NCBI RefSeq assembly: GCF_001045675.1
Contig: NZ_LEKT01000012.1
Span: 1-61,678, forward strand
From: Megasphaera cerevisiae DSM 20462
Lineage (GTDB): Bacteria > Bacillota > Negativicutes > Veillonellales > Megasphaeraceae
Length of the DNA: 61,678 nt
Direction: 5' to 3'
Shown here: piece by piece, positions 23,890 to 31,577 of the stretch
How the letters are laid out: each line of letters starts with the position of its first letter
Numbering within the stretch: the first letter of the stretch is position 1
The notes under the pieces: generated by a model
Seen by the model: the letters and a program-made list of their open reading frames with translations, nothing else
Told to the model about the DNA's origin: nothing
The model's database searches: none
Program-made: the position numbers and the translations under genes

Positions 23890-24648
23890 TTATTCAATTC
23901 GAATGCCAGCACGAAGGTATATTTGTTTATCCTCTGATGTTACTTGATTATCCATGAGAATCAGCGGTGTTTTCATCAATGGGAAAACCTGTTTCTTTGC
24001 CAGACGATTCAGTTTGGTTGAATCCATAACGGCTACGGTTTTCCAGGCGTTTTTTGCCATAATCTGCATGATTGGGATTTCATGGAAACGAAAATCGGTC
24101 AGTCCATTCTGACTGTCCAGAGAATTGACGGCAAGAAAACAGATATCGGGAAAATATGTTTCTGCCTCACGGAGGCAGCGGCTTCCCCAAGTCGATTGCT
24201 CCGAGCTGTCCCATTCTCCGCCGATGAGATGGATGCGGCAAGTTGTATTGCAGGAAGCGGCCTCCGCAGCGGCGATATTATTGGTGATGAGTACGCAGGT
24301 TATACCTGAGCGGCCTATTTCTTCGGCAAGAATGGTTGTCGTCGTACCAGAATTGAGCATGATCACATCGTCTCGTTTGATCAGCTGGAGTGCTTTGCGT
24401 GCCGTTTCCCGCTTGAGTTCATTGTGAATTATCTTACGTCCGCTGAAATGAGAAAATTGCAGTGAATCTTGTACCGCTTTTGCTCCTCCGCGAATGTATT
24501 GGACCAATCCGGCCCGATCCAGTGCTTTTAAATCGCGTCGTACCGTATCAATAGATACCCGCAGCCGTTCTGACAGATCTTCCAGTTTGACGACGGAGGT
24601 ACGGTTGAGTTCTTGTAAAATTAAATTTTTGCGTTCTTCTTGAATCAT
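23890..24648 (-). CDS. DeoR/GlpR-family transcriptional regulator
   Basis: A 252-residue repressor-type protein. The N-terminal winged helix-turn-helix (about 1-57) shows VKLEDLSERLRVSIDTVRRDLKALDRAGL followed by the IRGGA wing. The C-terminal DeoRC domain (about 75-235) has MLNSGTTTTILAEEIG and ITNNIAAAEAA for a phosphorylated ligand. ATG at 24648 is chosen because AGGAG precedes it; the longer reading adds 15 implausible residues. It is divergent from the phosphonate operon with about 260 bases between, and so may control that operon, responding to a phosphorylated intermediate. That is inference. Confidence 0.88.
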   Translation of the reverse strand: MIQEERKNLILQELNRTSVVKLEDLSERLRVSIDTVRRDLKALDRAGLVQYIRGGAKAVQDSLQFSHFSGRKIIHNELKRETARKALQLIKRDDVIMLNSGTTTTILAEEIGRSGITCVLITNNIAAAEAASCNTTCRIHLIGGEWDSSEQSTWGSRCLREAETYFPDICFLAVNSLDSQNGLTDFRFHEIPIMQIMAKNAWKTVAVMDSTKLNRLAKKQVFPLMKTPLILMDNQVTSEDKQIYLRAGIRIE

Positions 24649-24908
24649 GAGAGTACTCCTTTTGGCATGCCTTTTGTGCAGCTTGTTGTTCAATCATTTT
24701 CTTTATTGTATATCATCCCTTTTCTAAGGACAAGATATTTTACTGTAAAAAGATCATATATTCATTATAAAAATATGAAATATTTTACCGATTATTTACG
24801 ACATATTCGCAATAATAAGACAAATTAGCCGTAATATAAACATATACAAAATAATAAACAGCATAAATAGGCAAATAAATGTACAATGTGTTGGGGAGGA
24901 GTAAAAAT

Positions 24909-25676
24909 ATGAAATGGGAAGGTATTATTCTTGATTGGGCAGGAACGACTGTTGATTTTGGCTCTATGGCACCGGTGACAGTATTTAAAGATATTTTTGA
25001 AAAAAGAGGGATTACAGTGACCAATGAAGAAATTCGCCGGCCTATGGGAATGCTGAAATGGGATCATATTCAAACGATGTTGAAGATGCCGCGCATTCAA
25101 CAGCAATGGAAAAATGTATTTGGCACAGCACCTCAGAACAGTGATATTAATGATTTGTATAATGATTTTACGCCGATGCTGCTTCATATGTTAGATGAGG
25201 GAACAAAAGTGAAGGAACATACTATTGATACTATTTGTGAGTTACGGCGCAGGGGATATCAAATAGGAAGTACAACTGGCTATACCGATATTATGATGAA
25301 ACCGGTCTGCCAATCTGCAGCCCAGCAGGGATATGAGCCTGAGTTTTGGATTACACCGGATGCTGTTGGTGGATTTGGCCGGCCGTATCCATATATGATT
25401 TTTCGTAATATGGAATATTTTAAATGGCAGCAAGTCAGCTGTATTTTAAAAGTAGGTGATACGGTAACCGATATATGGGAAGGCAAGCATGCCGGCGTTA
25501 AGACTGCCGGAATTATCATTGGCAGCTCTGTTATGGGACTTTCGCAGGATGAATATGGTAATTTGACAGCAGAAGAAAAAAATATGGCATGTGAAAAGGC
25601 ACGCAAAGTATATGAGGAAGCTGGGACTGATTATATTTTTCAGGATATCCGGGATGTGTTGTGTGTGGCAGAATAA
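24909..25676 (+). CDS. phnX: Phosphonoacetaldehyde hydrolase (phosphonatase)
   Basis: HAD-superfamily enzyme of 255 residues that cleaves the C-P bond of phosphonoacetaldehyde to acetaldehyde and phosphate. ILDWAGTTVDFGS carries the nucleophile Asp (about residue 9). RPMGMLKWDHI carries the Schiff-base Lys (about 50) that is diagnostic for phosphonatases. ITPDAVGGFGRPYPYMI and VGDTVTDIWEGKHAGV give the remaining Mg-binding and core HAD motifs. ATG 24909 is used because GGGGAGGAG precedes it. It heads an operon with a phosphonate-type ABC transporter and an iron-type dehydrogenase; no phnW aminotransferase is present. Confidence 0.93.
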   Translation: MKWEGIILDWAGTTVDFGSMAPVTVFKDIFEKRGITVTNEEIRRPMGMLKWDHIQTMLKMPRIQQQWKNVFGTAPQNSDINDLYNDFTPMLLHMLDEGTKVKEHTIDTICELRRRGYQIGSTTGYTDIMMKPVCQSAAQQGYEPEFWITPDAVGGFGRPYPYMIFRNMEYFKWQQVSCILKVGDTVTDIWEGKHAGVKTAGIIIGSSVMGLSQDEYGNLTAEEKNMACEKARKVYEEAGTDYIFQDIRDVLCVAE

Positions 25677-25691
25677 GGAGACAGATACCAA

Positions 25692-26621
25692 ATGAATATG
25701 AAGAAATTAATACGGGAAATTAGTGTTTCATGCTTGCTGTTGGCAGCAACTGCTGCTATGGGCGGATGCGGTGGTTCCGGATCGGGTGAAGCGGTGCAAA
25801 GACCTTTTACGATTGCTTATGCACCCAATGAATCGACAGAGCAAAGTGCCGATGCGCGCAGTGGTATGTCTGCTGACTTAAGCAAAGTGCTGGGGAGAGA
25901 TGTCAAGGAAATCAGTGCGTCTGATTACAATGGGATTATTGAAGCGCTGCGGACTAAAAAGGCAGATATGGCATATTTAGGTTCTGAAGGGATTGCCTTG
26001 GCCAATAAGCGCCTTGATGGTAAGATTGATGTCATCGTTATGAAGGCCCCAAATGGTGATAAAGCAAAAGCCACCTATAAATCTGTTTTTATTACCCAGG
26101 CAGACCGAAATGATATTAAGGCTGTTCAGGATATAAAAGGGAAAAAAATGGCATTTGTTGATCCTGGTTCCACATCAGGCAATCTTGTACCAACCGGGAT
26201 GTTGATTCAAACGTTTTCCAATGAAAAACTCGATTCAGAAATGCTGCATATGAATGGAAAATTCTTTTCATCGGCTATGCATACGGGAAAACATCAGGCC
26301 AGTATACAGGCGGTCGCCAAAGGAGATGTAGATGTAGCCGCTGTATCGGATCAGATTTTACAAGCGGAAATCAGCAACGGCAATGTAAATGCTTCAGATA
26401 TTAAAATTATCGGGACATCAGAGCCCATTCCTTCAGAAGGAATGATTATTCGTGCCGATATGGATGCAGACCTGCGCAAAAAAGTAACGGAATTTTTACT
26501 TAGCTATGATAATGAAGCGTATTTTACCAAAGTTATTAAAGTCAAGGGAGCCCGTTTTGTAGAAGCCTCCAAAACAGATTATGATCCAATTATTGAATTA
26601 AATAACATTCTTAATCCGTAG
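25692..26621 (+). CDS. phnD: Phosphonate ABC transporter substrate-binding lipoprotein
   Basis: PhnD-type binding protein of 309 residues. The signal peptide ends AAMGGCGG (lipidated Cys about 27). The mature part shows FTIAYAPNEST, the DVKEISASDYNGIIEALRTKKADMAYLG pattern, VQDIKGKKMAFVDPGSTSGNLVPTGML (the phosphonate-binding segment with the conserved DPxSTSG) and KGDVDVAAVSDQI. It captures organophosphonate outside the membrane for PhnC/PhnE. It starts 15 bases after phnX. Confidence 0.93.
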   Translation: MNMKKLIREISVSCLLLAATAAMGGCGGSGSGEAVQRPFTIAYAPNESTEQSADARSGMSADLSKVLGRDVKEISASDYNGIIEALRTKKADMAYLGSEGIALANKRLDGKIDVIVMKAPNGDKAKATYKSVFITQADRNDIKAVQDIKGKKMAFVDPGSTSGNLVPTGMLIQTFSNEKLDSEMLHMNGKFFSSAMHTGKHQASIQAVAKGDVDVAAVSDQILQAEISNGNVNASDIKIIGTSEPIPSEGMIIRADMDADLRKKVTEFLLSYDNEAYFTKVIKVKGARFVEASKTDYDPIIELNNILNP

Positions 26622-26636
26622 AAAGGAATGATACGC

Positions 26637-27416
26637 ATGGCATCCTTATTAACTTTTCAGGACGTAAGCAAAGTCTATCGCAACGGAGTCCATGGGCTGA
26701 ACCATGTTACCTTTTCTGTCTGGCCTGGTGAATTTGTTGCTGTGATTGGACCGTCTGGCGCTGGAAAATCCACGTTGCTCCGATCTATCAACCGGCTCCA
26801 TAATGTGACAGGTGGACATATTCTAATTGTCGGAGAAGATATTTCCCGGGCCAGAGGACGTCATTTGCGTATGCTGCGCCGGCAAATCGGTATGATTTTT
26901 CAAAACTATAATCTTGTGTACCGCTTGTCTGTTTTGCAGAATGTTTTGCATGGACGGCTGGGATATATGTCTTCTGTGCAGGGTATGCTAGGCCGTTATT
27001 GTGAAGAGGATAAACGTAAGGCCATAGGAATTTTAAGGGAAATTGATATGGGCGATTTTTTGAATACCCGAGCGGCCGATTTGTCTGGCGGTCAGAAACA
27101 GCGCGTAGGTATTGCCAGAGCGTTCATGCAGGAGCCGCAGATACTGCTTTGTGATGAACCCATCGCTTCGCTGGACCCGTCCAGTGCGAAAATTATTATG
27201 GATATGATTTTTGCGATGGCATCCCGACGCCGCATTGCCTGTGTGGTCAATCTGCATCAAATTGATGTGGCGGCAGCATATGCGTCACGGATTATTGGAT
27301 TGCGCAAAGGAAAAATTGTTTTTGATGGTACGCCTGGTGAATTGACTGATGGGGTAATAGAACAAATTTATGGAACAGCAATTTCACAGCTTAATGTAAA
27401 GGAGCGGGCCATATGA
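26637..27416 (+). CDS. phnC: Phosphonate ABC transporter ATPase
   Basis: A 259-residue PhnC-type ATPase. Walker A GPSGAGKST is at 38-46, IGMIFQNYNLVYRLSVLQNVLHGRLG is the characteristic PhnC Q-loop region, the signature is LSGGQKQRVGIARAF, Walker B is ILLCDEPIASLDP, and the switch is NLHQ. ATG 26637 is preferred over 26628 because GAAAGGA (26621-26627) is then properly spaced. Its last bases overlap phnE1 (ATGA). Confidence 0.93.
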   Translation: MASLLTFQDVSKVYRNGVHGLNHVTFSVWPGEFVAVIGPSGAGKSTLLRSINRLHNVTGGHILIVGEDISRARGRHLRMLRRQIGMIFQNYNLVYRLSVLQNVLHGRLGYMSSVQGMLGRYCEEDKRKAIGILREIDMGDFLNTRAADLSGGQKQRVGIARAFMQEPQILLCDEPIASLDPSSAKIIMDMIFAMASRRRIACVVNLHQIDVAAAYASRIIGLRKGKIVFDGTPGELTDGVIEQIYGTAISQLNVKERAI

Positions 27417-28185
27417 ATACAAAGGAATCGCAGGTATGGACAGGTCTGCTGCTTCTTATCGGAGTGTCCTTTATCGCGGCTACGGCATACACCGGGTTTA
27501 ATCCGATAGCCGTTATTCCTCATCTGAGAGAAGGCTGGACCTTCTTTTTCGAGGATTTTCTGCCGCCACCCCTGCATCTTAAGGAACCCATTATAGAATG
27601 TATTGCGGTGACGATTGCGCTGGCTGTTTCATCGACCTCTGTGGCAGCGGTGCTGGCGGCAGGCGCAGCGGTTCTGGGGAGTGAACGCACGACGCCCTTT
27701 TGCTGGCTTGCAGGTATAGTCAGGGGAACTGCTACTTTTTTACGAAACATTCCTACGCTAGTCTGGGCATTTATCTTATTTTCTTCACTGGGAATTGGAA
27801 CCAGTGTAGGTTTTATTGCGTTGGTTATTACGAGCTTTGCATTTATGACCCGGACATTTATTGAAGTGATTGATGAAATACCGGAGGATCCCTGGAGTGT
27901 ATGGAGGCAGTCGGGGTGGATTTTTGGCAGCGGATTTTTCAATGTATTATCCCTTGTTGTATTGAAGGGTTTATTTCATGGTTTCTCTATTGCCTGGAAG
28001 TGAATATCCGGGCTTCGACGATTGTCGGCATGGTAGGCGGCGGTGGCAGCGGTATGATATTGTTGTCGTATTTAAAGGAATTTAAGTACTCACAGTCGGC
28101 GGGAATTATTTTTGTTATTGCCAGTATTGTCATTCTGGTAGATAGTATGACAAGTATGCTGCGAAAGAAGGTGATGAACAGATGA
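27413..28185 (+). pseudogene. phnE: Phosphonate ABC transporter permease PhnE1, frameshifted
   Basis: PhnE-type membrane protein split over two frames. The first part (27413 to about 27890) has the membrane helices and GTATFLRNIPTLVWAFILF. The second, visible from 27901 to 28185, gives MEAVGVDFWQRIFQCIIP, then FLYCLEVNIRASTIVGMVGGGGSG, the PhnE coupling loop and C-terminal signature. A fourth C in the CCC run at 27890-27892 gives EDPLECMEAVGVD in a single frame of 258 codons. All expected PhnE motifs are then in place. If the break is real, the transporter would depend on PhnE2 alone. Confidence 0.85.
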
Positions 28186-29024
28186 ACATAGATGAAAACG
28201 AGCAGATAGTAAAAATGCCGGTACGGCCCTTTTATCGGCATGGAGGAAAGATTGATGTCAGCGTAAAGGGAGAAAGCCCGTTTATCCGGCGATTTCTTCT
28301 AGGTACTGCTGTAGCGGCGATAGGATCGTTGTATATGCTTCATATTGACTGGATGCAGCTGGGAGCCAGAGCCGGGAGTATTGTTACTATTTTTGGAAAA
28401 ATGGTACATTTTAATATGACCGATATAGATTTTACACTTATTTCTTTTGCGGATACTTTTTCTATTATGGTATTAGCTACGGTATACAGCATTCTGAGCG
28501 GACTGCTGTTTGGCCTGCTGGCATCGGAAAATATTGTCAGAAATCGCGCTGTGTCAATGAGTGTCAAGGCCTTTTTTACTTTTCTTCGAGCAGTACCGAC
28601 GCCGGTCTGGGTATTACTGATGCTGGTATGTTTTGGTTTTGGGCCGATTGCTGGGATTATGGGCCTATCCATTCACACGACGGCTTTTTTTACCCGTGCT
28701 TTTTCGCAGGCCTTTGAAGATGTACCGCAGGATACAATAGACAGCTTGGAGGCTTTGGGGGCTACGCGGCTGCAGGTCATTTGGTGCGGCATTATTCCCT
28801 CGTCAGTTACGCAGCTTATCGCATGGATTGCCTTGCGGTTTGAAATCAACTTTTCTGAATGTGCCATTCTTGGTATGCTGGGGGCCGGCGGTATTGGGTT
28901 TGCTATTTCTACCAGTATACAGAATTATCAATATGGTCAGGCAGGAATTGCCATTTTTTTAGTATTTCTTTTTGCATTTTATCTGGAACGAGGTTTTTTA
29001 TTCGTTAAACAGTCCATTCGTTGA
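28182..29024 (+). CDS. phnE: Phosphonate ABC transporter permease PhnE2
   Basis: Second PhnE-type permease, 280 residues, about six hydrophobic segments after a 45-residue cytoplasmic N-terminus. FFTFLRAVPTPVWVLLMLVCFGFGP is the family hallmark. PQDTIDSLEALGATRLQVIWCGIIPSS is the ATPase-docking loop, and FEINFSECAILGMLGAGGIG the C-terminal signature. It overlaps the end of phnE1 by 4 bases. Paired different PhnE subunits are common in this transporter class. Confidence 0.92.
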   Translation: MNIDENEQIVKMPVRPFYRHGGKIDVSVKGESPFIRRFLLGTAVAAIGSLYMLHIDWMQLGARAGSIVTIFGKMVHFNMTDIDFTLISFADTFSIMVLATVYSILSGLLFGLLASENIVRNRAVSMSVKAFFTFLRAVPTPVWVLLMLVCFGFGPIAGIMGLSIHTTAFFTRAFSQAFEDVPQDTIDSLEALGATRLQVIWCGIIPSSVTQLIAWIALRFEINFSECAILGMLGAGGIGFAISTSIQNYQYGQAGIAIFLVFLFAFYLERGFLFVKQSIR

Positions 29025-29038
29025 AGGAGTGAGAGGTA

Positions 29039-30172
29039 TTGGAATTTTTTAATCCTGTACATATTGTGGCGGGTATAGATGGAGCAGCTTATTTGACTAG
29101 GTTTATAGAAAAGCAGTATAGTAAACTGGGAATGATACTGCTGATAACACGGGGCATGGATTTTCTGCAAAGTGATGCGTATAAATTATTGAAAAGCATA
29201 TTGGAGCCTTGGAAAGTACGCGAAGTTTCTTTAACGGTTTCCAATCCGGATGTAGCTGATATGGCAGCATTGCTGGAGATACTTTCCGGAGAAAGCTATG
29301 AGGGGATTATTGCAGTTGGCGGTGGCAGTGTTTTGGATACAGCTAAAACGATGGCGCTGGCCCTTCTGGTGGGCATCCGGGGTATTGCGGCTTTGCGGAA
29401 GTTTGTTCTTCGCGGGCAGTATGAGCCAGTGGTGCCAATTCCCTGGATCGGTATTCCAACAACCTCGGGTACGGGGTCGGAAGTAACGTCATGGGCGACG
29501 GTATGGGATAAGGAAAACGAGTGTAAAATGTCTTGCTCCTGTGATAAAAATTTTGCGGTCTTGGCGGTTATTGATCCGATATTTACCGTAACCTGCCCAC
29601 TGTCACTTACAATATCTTCAGCGCTGGATGCGGTCTGCCACAGTACGGAATCTTTTTGGGCCCGCCATACTAATGAAATTTCACAAGAATTTGCACTGCT
29701 TGCTATTCGTCAGATTCGCGGTCATTTAGAAGACTTGGCGCAGCACCGTCAGGATGATGCGCTGCGCTTTTTGATTGGCAAGGCGAGTCTATATGCTGGC
29801 ATGGCGTTTAGCAATACGCGAACTACGGTCTGCCATTCGGTATCCTATCCGCTGACAGAGAAGTTTGGTATTCCTCATGGCGTGGCAGCGGCATTGACAT
29901 TGGGAGACTTTATGGAATTTAATAAAGCTGCGATTCCAAGGTATGATGAATTACTGCTGGCTTTTCAATGTCATTCGGCACAAGAAGTAAAGTCGTGGAT
30001 TTTTCGCATGCTGGGGCTGGGGAATTTCAGCACTCATCTGTATGATTATCGTATTACACAGTCAGATATACCGTACTTGGTCAGGCATTCTTTTACCAAA
30101 GGGCGGACAGATAACAATCCCGTTGCCGTACAGGAGTCGGATGTAGATCAGTTATTGCGTCATCTGGTATAA
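29039..30172 (+). CDS. Iron-containing (group III) alcohol dehydrogenase, phosphonoacetaldehyde reductase-like
   Basis: A 377-residue NAD(P)-dependent dehydrogenase. GIIAVGGGSVLDTAK (about 87-101) is the nucleotide-binding turn and PTTSGTGSEVTSWATVWD the group III ADH signature. Metal ligands lie in LDAVCHSTE and CHSVSYPLTEKFGIPHG (Asp plus three His). It starts at a TTG behind GAAGGAGTGAGAGG and ends the phn operon. Its place next to phnX suggests it interconverts 2-hydroxyethylphosphonate and phosphonoacetaldehyde. In a catabolic operon without PhnW, oxidation of the alcohol would supply PhnX. It could instead reduce the acetaldehyde that PhnX releases. Confidence 0.85.
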   Translation: MEFFNPVHIVAGIDGAAYLTRFIEKQYSKLGMILLITRGMDFLQSDAYKLLKSILEPWKVREVSLTVSNPDVADMAALLEILSGESYEGIIAVGGGSVLDTAKTMALALLVGIRGIAALRKFVLRGQYEPVVPIPWIGIPTTSGTGSEVTSWATVWDKENECKMSCSCDKNFAVLAVIDPIFTVTCPLSLTISSALDAVCHSTESFWARHTNEISQEFALLAIRQIRGHLEDLAQHRQDDALRFLIGKASLYAGMAFSNTRTTVCHSVSYPLTEKFGIPHGVAAALTLGDFMEFNKAAIPRYDELLLAFQCHSAQEVKSWIFRMLGLGNFSTHLYDYRITQSDIPYLVRHSFTKGRTDNNPVAVQESDVDQLLRHLV

Positions 30173-30176
30173 TTTT

Positions 30177-30233
30177 ATCAAAATAGAGCAGGTATCCTTG
30201 GAGTTATCGTTGGGTATCTGCTCTATTTTGATA
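30177..30233. terminator. Terminator after the phosphonate operon
   Basis: ATCAAAATAGAGCAGGTATCC (30178-30198, written in two parts: ATCAAAATAG, AGCAGGTATCC) pairs along about 20 bp with the segment 30212-30232. The T-rich end of each arm could serve either strand. Confidence 0.75.
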
Positions 30234-30243
30234 TGTATTGGCA

Positions 30244-30273
30244 TGGACAGAATGCGGTAAATGCTGTTACAAT
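30244..30273 (+). promoter_or_regulatory. Promoter of the molybdenum hydroxylase operon
   Basis: TGGACA (30244-30249), an 18-base spacer and TACAAT (30268-30273) lie 58 bases before the first ATG. Confidence 0.55.
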
Positions 30274-30330
30274 AAAATGTAAGAAAACTGTGTGATATAC
30301 AGAAATTTAAAATAAAGGAGGCGTTGTAGC

Positions 30331-31113
30331 ATGCAGATTGCGCAATATACGAAAGCGCAAAGCCTGACCGAGGCATGGGAACTCCATCAAAAACGGCATT
30401 CAGTCATCCTGGGTGGCTGCTGTTGGCTGCGTCTGTCGCCGCAGCGTATGATACAACACGCAATTGATCTGTCGGCGTTGGGCTTGGATACTATCGAAGA
30501 AACAGATGGAGAATTTCGTATAGGGGCGATGACCTCTTTACGGAGCCTGGAAGTATCCGCCGCATTAGAATGCTGTACAGATGGCGCACTAAAGGAGGCG
30601 CTGCGGCATATTGTGGGAGTGCAGTTCCGAAATATGGCTACGATCGGCGGCAGTATTTGCGGCCGGTTTGGATTTTCTGATGTTATTACCTTGCTGCTGG
30701 CTCTTGATGCTGATGTGGTGTTGTATAAAGGCGGACGGATGAAGCTGGAGGCATTTGCGGCAACAGGTGCGGGAACGGATGTGCTGACGCATGTTATTCT
30801 TTCCAAGGCCGGCAGAGGGACGGCGTATGCTTCGCTGCGGCTGAATGCGACGGATTTCCCTATTATTGCCTGTGCTGTTTCCGGTAGCGCGGAAGCGGTG
30901 CGCTGTGCCATTGGAGCTAGACCGTCACGGGCAGTTGTGCTGCGGGCGGTGCGACAAGATGCGGCAGCACAAGGGCCGGCAAAGATGGCACGCCAATGGG
31001 CGGATGCTGTTTCGTATGGTTCCAATATGCGCGGTTCGGCGGAATACCGGCGCGACATGGCGGAGGTTCTGTGCCGGCGGCTTTTGGAACGGGTGATGGG
31101 AGCGGATGTATGA
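30331..31113 (+). CDS. Molybdenum hydroxylase FAD-binding subunit
   Basis: Medium subunit of a xanthine dehydrogenase-family enzyme, 260 residues. SVILGGCCWLRLSPQRMIQHAIDLSALGLD follows the FAD-binding N-terminal pattern. RNMATIGGSICGRFGFSDVITLLLALDA (about 92-119) is the diagnostic ATIGG flavin motif, and the C-terminal CO-dehydrogenase flavoprotein-like part follows. It passes electrons from the [2Fe-2S] subunit to FAD and then to NAD or another acceptor. AAAGGAGG lies before ATG 30331. Its end overlaps the next gene (ATGA). Confidence 0.9.
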   Translation: MQIAQYTKAQSLTEAWELHQKRHSVILGGCCWLRLSPQRMIQHAIDLSALGLDTIEETDGEFRIGAMTSLRSLEVSAALECCTDGALKEALRHIVGVQFRNMATIGGSICGRFGFSDVITLLLALDADVVLYKGGRMKLEAFAATGAGTDVLTHVILSKAGRGTAYASLRLNATDFPIIACAVSGSAEAVRCAIGARPSRAVVLRAVRQDAAAQGPAKMARQWADAVSYGSNMRGSAEYRRDMAEVLCRRLLERVMGADV

Positions 31114-31577
31114 TGAACATAGCATACTTGCTGAACGGAAAAAAAGAAAAAAGTGATATTGAGCCCGGCATGATGCTGTTGGATTTTTTGCGGAGCAAAG
31201 GCTGTCATAGTGTCAAATGCGGCTGTGAAACAACGAACTGCGGTCTCTGTACGGTGTGGCTTAATGAAAAGCCGGTGCTTTCCTGTGCCATATTGGCCGC
31301 ACGTATTGACGGACAGCGGGTGACCACCTTGGAGGGAATGCAGGAGGAAGCCAGGGAACTGGCCTTATATATGGGACGGGAAGGAGCCGAACAATGCGGC
31401 TTCTGCAATCCCGGATTCGTTATGAACGTACTGGCCATGGTGCGGGAGGTTACTGATCCGACGGATAATGAAATTAATGAATATTTATCAGGAAATTTAT
31501 GCCGTTGTACGGGATATGCCAGCCATTTGCGAGCCTTGCATGCTTTTATCAAAGCGAAAGGAGCCGTGGACGTATGA
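31110..31577 (+). CDS. Molybdenum hydroxylase [2Fe-2S] subunit
   Basis: Small subunit of 155 residues with both iron-sulfur domains. Plant-ferredoxin-type ligands are in VKCGCETTNCGLCTVW (C37, C39, C44, C47) plus C59. The helical C-terminal cluster is CGFCNPGF (C96, C99) with LCRCTGY (C131, C133). It relays electrons from the molybdenum centre to the FAD subunit. The start ATG 31110 overlaps the FAD subunit stop; the long upstream reading in this frame is spurious. It overlaps the large subunit start. Confidence 0.94.
   Translation: MMNIAYLLNGKKEKSDIEPGMMLLDFLRSKGCHSVKCGCETTNCGLCTVWLNEKPVLSCAILAARIDGQRVTTLEGMQEEARELALYMGREGAEQCGFCNPGFVMNVLAMVREVTDPTDNEINEYLSGNLCRCTGYASHLRALHAFIKAKGAVDV

Noticed and set aside
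30387-31208. Open frame of 273 codons on the minus strand opposite the FAD subunit
   Set aside because: Low-complexity Arg/Ser/Ala translation typical of an antisense shadow over a GC-richer gene.
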